Positions 56,403 to 64,000 of a stretch of DNA of 64,000 nt are shown here, piece by piece. The stretch lies in the NCBI GenBank assembly GCA_963691655.1, contig OY829327.1:81728019-81792018 (forward strand), given 5' to 3'. Positions within the stretch are counted from its first letter, which is position 1. Every line of letters begins with the position of its first letter. The notes under the pieces were generated by a model. It saw only the letters and a list, made by a program, of their open reading frames with translations, was not told where the DNA came from and ran no database searches. Source of the DNA: Toxonevra muliebris. Lineage: Eukaryota > Arthropoda > Insecta > Diptera > Pallopteridae. The position numbers and the translations under genes are program-made.

Positions 56403-58489
56403 GTCTGTATGTAGCCATGCCCAGCGAATTTTTTCCCCCGAACTAGGTTTAAAATATAAAAGCATGTAAGTAATTTGAACTTTTCGAGGTGGGTTAAAAT
56501 ATATCCCACCATGCATAAAAAACTAAGCAAAAGTTGGGACAGTTTTTACTCTACTTAACTCTCAAGAGTTAACTAGGCAAGGAAGAGTAAGAGAGATTGC
56601 TCTTTTTGGAGTAATAAAATCGTTGTTCTTTTGAGGAGTGCTCAATGTTTGTACAAAATACATTAAAAATAAACTTCCGACGCATATTTTCACTTACCAA
56701 ATACAGAATACTTTCTTACTATATGCAGAGTTATTTATATTACATTTACATTTAAATATATTTTAAAACAAGATAACCTTTCCTTAATTGCTTGAGACCG
56801 TTCCTCAAGTAAGAGAAATGTGTCCATCAAACCTACAAAGTACTGGAAAAAGTTATAAATAGCTGTTAGTATTAAAAAGCTTATTTTTTGCCTACACACA
56901 TACATACATATGGATTATATATTTGAATATGAAATATTCTTATAAATTTTTTAATATAAAAAAGTGTTTTTTTTTTTTGTATTTTGTTGCGAACTGATTA
57001 TAATTTAATTGTAAATAAATCTAAATTGTAATTCTTACAAAATTAGCATAAATTCAATTTATTGTAATATTGTTTGAATATTTTGTTTTTCTTTTCTTTT
57101 TTTTTCGTTGAAGAACCGAAACGAAAAGTAGCTAAATAAATAAACTCTAAGTAAATACGCGTTGAAGAAGAACTGGAATTGGAAGAAAGAAAAGGATGCG
57201 TTTTAAGCAAAACAAAACAAAAAAAAAGGACATGAAAATTGAGTTCTAAAATAAATTTTTATATTTGCATAACGCTCTGCGAATATACATAACCTCACTT
57301 TGCTGTTTCTTATTTTTTTGTGTTTCTGACAAGGAAGTAAAAACTTTTCAACGCATTGCTATTTTTGGCGTGATTAGGAGAAGGAGGGGTGGGGTGAGCG
57401 TTGAGAATAAACTCGTAAAATAAGTAAATTCAAAGCGTGGAATGGTTACAATTTTTATTAAATTTTATTATAATGTTTTGCATATTTTATTTTTTTCTTT
57501 TTTTGCATTTAAATTGCTATTTTTTCTGCATTTTTAGCGAAATTTTCGGGTTTGTACATAGGTAACATTTTTATTTTTATGTATGTATCTAATTGTGTTT
57601 ATATGGTTAATGCGAAAGTTTATTTGTTTTTCTTTCTGGAATTTATATTACTACTTCAATTCTCATCTCCATAGGGCTTAAACTTTTGCAGTACTAGTAA
57701 GCCTCCAGTTATCGAACTTTTTTTCATAAATACCATAACTAAATTTGTTAATTATGTCCACTAAAATTAAAAAAATAAAAATATTTTATCCATATTGCAA
57801 TTTCATGAGAATTTCATTTCTCATGTAGATTTTTTACTTTTTGAAGCTTTAACACTAGGTGGAAGCCAGGAGTTTTTTTTTTTGTTAAATAAATTAGTTG
57901 GTATTTTAAGTATAAATAATTTAATTCCAGGTCTCAGACAAGCACAAGCACTTGTCATTTCGTTCACCCATAATTGGTACATATTTCTCACCAAATCGGA
58001 CCTTAGACGTCTAATGGATTACATCTTTGGGAATTTTGTGCTTAGATATCACCTAAAAAAAAAAGATTGTCCAGTGAGACTGAGTGTTTTCTGCCTTACA
58101 TTCTCTATATATTAGTATTTAAAATAAAATATTTTTTATCAAAATATGTGCAAGTATTTAAAAAAAGAACTTCAGATAATTCAGTTAAAATGTTTTTCCT
58201 TTTATATTTTTTTTAATTTTACACTTAAAAAAATTTAAAAAATATTTTTCTTTTTTAATTTAGTTTTTGGCAGCAAAAGCTCAAGCACTGATGGCCCGCC
58301 ACATTTCGAAATTAAGCTATAAGGAAAAATTAAAACACAATAAACGGATTCATGTACATAACTAGATAAAATTACCAGTTGCGTATTTCAATAATAAAAT
58401 ATTTAAGTTGTTATAATGCCAAAAATTTTGTGAGATAATTGATGTAGATGATTTATTGGTATTGCAGTTATTTGGAAAAAATGATAGTA
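56403..58489. other. No recognisable gene; GAGTT/AACTC echo
   Basis: AT-rich DNA with long T runs. At 56540-56640 CTTAACTCTCAAGAGTTAAC and neighbouring phrases resemble the cluster at 18420-19145. No supported gene. Confidence 0.4.
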
Positions 58490-58745
58490 CAGTAAAGTTA
58501 ACCCGGACAATTTCGGATGAATTTTGTCTTCAAAAACCCATACTAAAATTTTACGAGAAATCTTTTCTCAGAATGTTTTAAGCCATTACCTCCTATCTAT
58601 ATGTGTCTTATTGGTCTTTCTTTCTTTTGAGAAATTCCATAAAAGTTCCCTTTAAAAGGATATTCAAGGGTTAAAGTGTTCCATACAAATATTTTGCCAA
58701 AAATTTCGCTAGGGGTTAACAAAGACAAAAGCTCCTTGCAACAAA
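58490..58745. repeat. Diverged copy of a fold-back arm
   Basis: The order TCAGAATGTTTTAA, CTCC, GGTCTTTCTTTCTT, TTTAAAAGGATATTCAAGGG, GTTCCATACAAATATTTTG and ATTTCGCTAGGGG parallels 35925-36080 in the fold-back element, with frequent substitutions. Only one arm is present. Confidence 0.55.
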
Positions 58746-59618
58746 ATTCCTGTGCTATTTGATATGTGGCACATTAGTAATCACCAAAGCAGATAAAAAT
58801 ATGTACGAAAAAAGTAGTAAACTTTGAGTTTCTAATTTAAAATATAAATTTTATAATTTCTGTCTGGATCTGTAATAATACCATATATGTAATACTTCTA
58901 TATTGGCAGTAACCTACCTTCACAATGAATTTGAATTCCGTAATCAAAGAGAGACAGCCTATATCGAAATTGTTTATTTGTGTTGGTATATCGGTACATT
59001 TGTAAACTATACAAACAAACAATTGTCAAATCGTTCCAGGGGCGAAATTAAAACAGAAGAAAATGGTCCGAAACGAATTGAACTATTTTCACATGCATAA
59101 ATTTCTGGTTTCTTCTAATTGTTAATAGTCCTCAGATGTGAAGAGCCCTGAGCAAATAAAAATATTCTTTTACTTTTAAGTCACAAATTGGTGCCCATTT
59201 TTGTCGCATTTCGGCATTCTTTGGCAGCCTTTTTAATTATTTTTTATCACAGTTATGAACATATTTCCGTATGAAAAATAAATTAATTAACTTTGTTTCT
59301 GTTTACACAAGAAAAAGCTACTTTCGGACCTTTTTCTGTTTTAATTTATTAAATTCATTTAACAAAACTAATTCAAAACAAATTTCACATAAACAAAACT
59401 CTAAAAAATGGAAAAAAATTATTTGATATGTTTGACACCGCTCCTGAGATTTATATTTTTGAAAAGTCATTTCGGTTACATTCGTTTATCGGTTTTCTCA
59501 CTCTAATATTGGGGAATGTACCTTGTGTGTACTGCTAATATAGAAGTACTACATATATGCTAACTACGTACAAAAAAGTTTTTCGTGCATATTGTCATCT
59601 GCTCTGGTAATCACTTAA

Positions 59619-61471
59619 CCCTTCTGAACCATTGGTCACCGGTGACCCAAAGTACGTTTTTTCAGTTTATATCAAAACTATTGTAAAAAGAGAACTGATT
59701 GCGCTTTAGTTATTATTGAATTATTTTAGCACTTTCGCCTAATTGATGGCACTAGAGTGGCCTATAGTAAAAAGAAAGAAATATTTTTTTTTTTTTGTAT
59801 CTATTTTCTATCGCTCACAATTTTTCCAAATGTTGACGATATACTCCAAACTTTTCATGTGTTGAGGGAAAAATTACACTGTGTGACAAAAAACGAAAAA
59901 TTGCAGGCACTTTTATGGAGACCCAGCACAAATTATAGGTCTAGTAAGGCTAAGAAAAAAAATCTCATTTTATGGTCAAAAAACCGTTTTTGTGTAAGTT
60001 TATGTGAACAATTGCTCATAACTTTTCTAATTTTTATCTGATTTAAAACTTTTGTTTTGTTTTTAGTTTGAAAGGGGGAGAACAGTCCTTTCCGACTATG
60101 TATTGTTCATTTCCATAAAATGAAAACTGGCGAAACTGCAGTTAAAAGTATTTACGATTTTTCGATTTTTTCTTAGTTTTTTCGGCTTGGACGATGTTGT
60201 TACGATTTTATTCGAACTTGGAGATTTTTTGCTACAAAATATTTTAAAAGTAAATTTAATGCCGTATCGAGTAACTTTTTTTTTAAATGAAAATGAATGA
60301 AAATTAACGGAGCTGTGAGGATTTTAATATTCTGGGAGCATTTAATTATTTATAATCAATCAGTACAGAGCACAGTGCAAAGTGCTCTTTGAGTAAAAAA
60401 TGTTTGCCTCTTTCATTAAGAATGTTGATGCAGCTCTTCTTTTGGAAACTTTTTTCAATGATTCCTATTTTCTGGTGGAGTCGTTCACCTTGTTCGTCGC
60501 TCATCTTGACTAGATTTTCCGGATAGAAATTAAAATGTGAGTGCAGGAAGTGGATTTTTATCTACATGTTGCAATCCATTGTCCCGTATGCACCCAAAAA
60601 TTCGTGCACGACTTCAACATGATCAGGGCTCTTGTCATTTTCCAGGAACTTCTCACATACTGACATGTGCTCGTCTTTCCACTGCATTCAACTTGTTTGG
60701 GAATACTCATCTCGCATAAATTTTTGAATTTGAGTCCCATACATTTTTTCCTCACAATTTTAAACTGAGTACTGAAACTTTGAATAATGAAGCGTGTCGG
60801 GAAACAACCTTCTTTTGTTAGTAAAGGTACAGTTAGAACACCGTCATAAGGTGAATAACTCCACCTGAAAATAGGAATCATTGAAAAACATTTCCAAGGG
60901 AAGAACTCCATCAACATTTCATGGAAATGAACAATACATGGTCGGAAAGGACTGTGTTCCCCCCTTTCAAACTAAAAACAAAAGTTGTAAATCAGGTAAA
61001 AATTAGCAAAGTTATGAGCGGTTCATGTGAACAACCTACTCAAAAACGGTTTTTTGACCATAAAATGAGATTTTTCTTTGCATTACTAAACCTAGTATTT
61101 GTGCTAGGTCTCCATAAAAGTGCCAGAATTCTGTCCCACAGTTTATTTATTCAATATGATTTCCCAGTTTATTAAATTTTTTTTTTTATTTTTTTTTGGA
61201 TATATATATTATGTTATGGGTTACCGGTAACCCTAACATCTTCTATAAAAACCTTTTTGCACTAAAATGGGAGCCAAAGAATGTGATTTCGGACTCGGTT
61301 TTGCTGCATCGGTCAAGAAAGGATTATGTGGTAACCCATGAAAATGCAGGTCTTCAGAGGCGCAAAATGCTGTTTTTATCAAAAATTGTGACAAGAAATG
61401 GTGGTCAGAGAATATGAATCTGGATTCAGTTTTGCGCAATCTCCTCTAGTTTTCTTACGGTCCCGAAAGGG
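59619..61471. mobile_element. Palindromic element with TTAA/CCCTT ends
   Basis: The firm observation is an inner inverted repeat, 59876-60122 against 60913-61143, over about 240 bp (GGCACTTTTATGGAGACC, ATCTCATTTTATGGTCAAAA, GAAAGGGGG-AACA, TGTATTGTTCATTTCCAT). A second short inverted pair is at 60440-60495 and 60845-60905. The outer edges are TTAA at 59615-59618 followed by CCCTTCTGAACC, and GGTCCCGAAAGGG followed by TTAA at 61472-61475, consistent with a TTAA-target element, but the DNA between edge and arm is not alike on the two sides. The boundary call is therefore tentative. It carries a gene remnant (60300-60720, minus) and a shorter inverted duplicate of it. Confidence 0.6.
60300..60720 (-). 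pseudogene. Second copy of the unnamed SDEQGE-motif protein
   Basis: The minus strand from about 60690 reads EKFLENDKSPDHVEVVHEFL, GAYGTMDCNM, one TAG stop, then IKIHFLHSHFNFYPENLVKM, SDEQGERLHQKIGIIEKSF and QKKSCINILNERGKHFLLKE. IHFLHSHxNFxPEN and SDEQGERxHQ align with the protein at 52820-53206 and fit the consensus I remember better than that copy does. Apart from the single stop this segment stays in one frame for about 110 codons. A mirror fragment on plus at 60845-60912 (LHLKIGIIEKHF) shows that the gene end was duplicated in inverted orientation. N-terminal parts are absent. Function unknown; element-encoded. Confidence 0.6.
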
Positions 61472-61809
61472 TTAAGGTTTGGATTTTAATGCACTAAAAA
61501 ACTAAAAATGTAAACATAAAATATACAGCCAAAAATAAAAAATGTGCTCTAAAAATGGTAATTAGGATAAACAAATATATTTTTCTTTTTATTCCCAAAA
61601 AATAGTTAATTTGAGACAAGTGACACAGACCCAGGTCAGTCCCACTCAATTTAGGATGTCTAATTATTTTACACTCGAAAGATAAATTGGAATTAGTCAA
61701 TTCACAAGCTGCCTTATTTCGTGTCATATCCTCTCATTTGCCATAAACTATCTCATTTTTCATACAAAATTATACGACAGTATTTGACAGCTTGTGAGTT
61801 GGCCAAATA

Positions 61810-63018
61810 CAGTCTTTTCAACAAGAGCGCGTACGGTCTAAGTCCTTCAAAAAATGCCCCAATCGAAAAAAAAAAATATCCCACTTTATTTTTAAACATG
61901 TTTTTGTCCAATGTGCTGACATATCAATATAGTGTCCAGTTACCACAATTTTGAGTAATTTCGTGGTAACGCGGGGTCATATTATCTCTAGCTTTTCAGC
62001 GTACGATTGCGGCAAACTTCGCCATTTTGACTTAAGCTATCGTTTGATTTGGACAATGCTCTTAGCATTTTTTCTGCTCATCTCAAGCCTAAAAATTACT
62101 CAAAAATTTTCAAAGTGTTAGCACCTGGAGATTGAGCAGCGCAGTCAAAATTTCTTGTCCTTTTTTCTTCTTTTCCCTTAATGCACAAGTAACTTCGATG
62201 TTTAGAGTCTTGCCCTTTTAAAGCACTCAATTTCGATTTCCTTTCCCAAACCAGTTAAGTATTGGCAGAATATAAAAGTATAAATGGATCATGTACTGTA
62301 TATCCCAATTTCTCGTGAAGATAATTATCCGGTCGAAACTCTGTTTTGAAAAACATCCCCAAATATGACCTTTTCCTGGATGCTTAACTAATCTCAGAAC
62401 CATCTTATTGCCCTTTATGGACAAGCCACGTTTTATGGTGCCTTCAGTCCAAAAAAAAAGATTCGTCTGTAAAGGCCACATCGCTTCAAACATTATCCAT
62501 ATTGTCGACAGCTCACTCCTGCCATTTTTTTGTTTGTTTAGCCGTCAGTTGGTTTGGTTATGGTAGCTCAGAATTCAATTTGGAATTCATTTAAACGACT
62601 TTGGATCATACTAAGGGATATATTAGTGACCTTCAGCGCCAGTTTTTGTTGAGTTGTTTCAAATGTAGGTAGAATTGGCTTCAAAAACTCATGATATCAC
62701 CGAATCCGACTGCTTTGATGTTTCTCTAGAAACACAATGATTTGGTAAGGCATAAATACTCTGGCGTCTTTACGAATGCAACTACATAAGGTGTTTGTAG
62801 CACCTTCCTAACACATTTTGGATTCCTTTGGGTGTGAGCAAATAATGATAGCTTAACGATTTGAAAAATTGCTTGTACATCGAAATTGTAATTGCGATCG
62901 TTTGAAAGGTTATACAGCACCATTCGCAATGAAATGTTGAATGTGGAAAATAAAGTCCAACTTGATACTTAAACTTGTTCATACAATTAAGTCAAAAACG
63001 CTCTTGTTGAAAAGACTG
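61810..63018 (-). mobile_element. Tc1-like transposon with perfect 20-bp TIRs
   Basis: CAGTCTTTTCAACAAGAGCG at 61810-61829 and its exact complement at 62999-63018, each bordered by TA (61808-61809, 63019-63020). Length 1,209 bp. The transposase remnant lies on the minus strand between them. Confidence 0.9.
62050..62700 (-). pseudogene. Tc1-like transposase, decayed
   Basis: Minus-strand frames give, in order, a poorly preserved N-terminus; VAFTDESFFF with the first catalytic Asp (interrupted by a T9 homopolymer frameshift at about 62452); WTEGTIKRGLSIKGNKMVLR; HIWGCFSKQSFDRIIIF, the WGCFS signature of Tc1 transposases; and HLYFYILPILNWFGKGNRN. Past a stop follow GQDSKHRSYLCIK, matching the QEDNDPKHRS block with residues missing, and AAQSPGANTLKIF, matching SPDxNPIENF with the catalytic Glu replaced by Lys. 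The gene is inactive, although the terminal repeats are perfect. Confidence 0.82.
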
Positions 63019-63020
63019 TA

Positions 63021-64000
63021 TATTATTTTATTAGTTCAAAACAAATGTCTACTCTTTACACGTACATAATTTAATTTGTATTTACTTTCAATGAGATTGT
63101 TTATTACTTCGGCATATTACCTCACTCACTTCCTTTTCCGTAATGGTGATGACAACAACAACAACTGCAAACTCATAAAATTTAACTATAGCAAAGTGCA
63201 AAATTTTAATTGTATGTAGATGCTTGCTACAACCAACTTTATTATTATTTTTTTGTATTTTTTTGGTTTTGCAACAGTGGCAATGGCAACACATTCAATG
63301 TTTGTTAGCTTGTTGCGGTTGTGGTCTTTTGAATTGCAATTAGAATTTTTAATCAGCAAACTGTTGCCCAGAGAGTAGCAATTGCAATGGTAATGGCATC
63401 AAACAACAAGACCCAAATGCAAAGAAGCAATCAACAATAACAACAAGTGCATAACTAAAATAAGCAACTGCAACTGCAACAAAAGTAAAGTGGTATAAAA
63501 CATTTACTTGTGGCTAATTCACAATTAACACCACTATCATCACACTAACATACACATTCATTTATACTTGTATTTACATTCTGAATTAATTAAATCAACA
63601 TTTTTGAAAGGAGGAAGAAAAGGATCAGGAAGGGTAGGAGGGTAGAGGTTAGTGGTATAGCCATTGAAATTTTAATAGGGAACAATTAAATAAAAGTTTC
63701 AATAGCTACTATAATATGCAGCAAAAGTAAAGTAAACACATGTTATTTCATAACCTAAAAATTTATGCACATAATTTTACATATAAATATTCCTAATAAT
63801 TTTAAATAAGTAAATCTGAAAAGACAAATATTTATTAAAATGAAAAGTTTTTGTGAACGCTTAAAAAACAATTGCCAGTATTTACATATAATATTTAATT
63901 TCAAAGAAATGATAAAGTGAAAGTTTTGTTTTGTGAAAATTGATATAACAACAAGACCATTTCTGTTTGATATTGGGGTACGGCGCATTATATTGAAACT
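63021..64000. other. No recognisable gene; CAA/AAC triplet-rich
   Basis: AT-rich DNA with GTTG/CAAC-type runs at 63145-63170 and 63270-63480 (for example CAACAATAACAACAAG). Common in fly intergenic or intronic DNA. No supported gene. Confidence 0.4.

Noticed and set aside
1..64000. CRISPR arrays, bacterial operons or phage genes
   Set aside because: No spacer-repeat arrays or tightly packed frames; codon style, SINE, LINE and mariner content are those of an insect genome.
1..64000. Endogenous retrovirus or LTR retrotransposon
   Set aside because: No paired long direct repeats, and no gag, protease or integrase pattern seen on either strand.

Overview
The window is AT-rich, gene-poor, non-bacterial DNA from an insect, most likely a higher fly. 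The reasons are mariner and Tc1 transposase remnants of the kinds common in Diptera, TTAA-flanked and hAT-type miniature elements, several decayed non-LTR retrotransposons, a tRNA-derived SINE, abundant poly-A/poly-T, GA/GT and CAA/GAT-type triplet runs, and no long open reading frame. A calyptrate (blowfly or house-fly type) genome is my best guess, but that is inference. No complete host gene is visible. The window reads as intergenic DNA or a very large intron, with one weak candidate exon near 19.4 kb and one possible untranslated exon near 7.3-8.1 kb.

Layout. 0-6 kb: a frameshifted mariner, TTGGTCTGAA-type degenerate repeats, an 8-bp-TSD miniature element (3.7-4.16 kb), the end of a Tc1-like element (4.7-5.2 kb) and a full-length tRNA-derived SINE (5.33-5.64 kb). 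6-18 kb: low-complexity non-coding DNA holding a TA-flanked 1.57-kb non-coding element (10.9-12.45 kb) and two hAT-like MITEs (12.5 and 15.4 kb). 18-29 kb: a short LINE tail, a GAGTT/AACTC repeat cluster, a candidate exon, a strongly decayed R1/I-like LINE (20.6-22.3 kb, minus), a repeated non-coding element (24.4-25.0 kb), a 199-bp TA MITE and a 5'-truncated jockey/CR1-type LINE (26.3-28.1 kb, minus).

29-38 kb: a Tc1-like DD34E element split by a second SINE copy in the opposite orientation with a perfect 12-bp target duplication; a 22-bp-stem hairpin; pieces of another LINE reverse transcriptase; a SINE head fragment; a DD37D transposon; and a ~1.1-kb fold-back element with a 716-bp TTAA-flanked MITE inserted in one arm while the other arm keeps the empty site. 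38-52 kb: low-complexity islands, an internally deleted mariner (43.9-44.8 kb), 69-bp tandem repeats, a 1.25-kb hAT-like element (47.8-49.1 kb), a CTGCCTCTGATT minisatellite and a SINE tail fragment.

52-64 kb: a long-TIR element (52.05-55.04 kb), itself interrupted by a ~1.2-kb insert that contains a TTAA MITE and a second hairpin; a Tc1-group DD37E element with clean TIRs; a palindromic element at 59.6-61.5 kb; and a Tc1-like element with perfect 20-bp TIRs (61.8-63.0 kb). The long-TIR element and the palindromic element both carry decayed copies of the same protein, recognised by an LKIHxLHxHxxxF...SDEQGE motif. I know it only as a recurrent unnamed family in arthropod genomes.

Nothing here forms a pathway. 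The interest lies in the nesting order of the elements, the shared unnamed protein, and several repeat classes that are not simple microsatellites. Every transposase or reverse transcriptase seen is broken by frameshifts, stops or lost catalytic residues. Nested, never-annotated repeats are the closest thing to an undescribed system that I can support.
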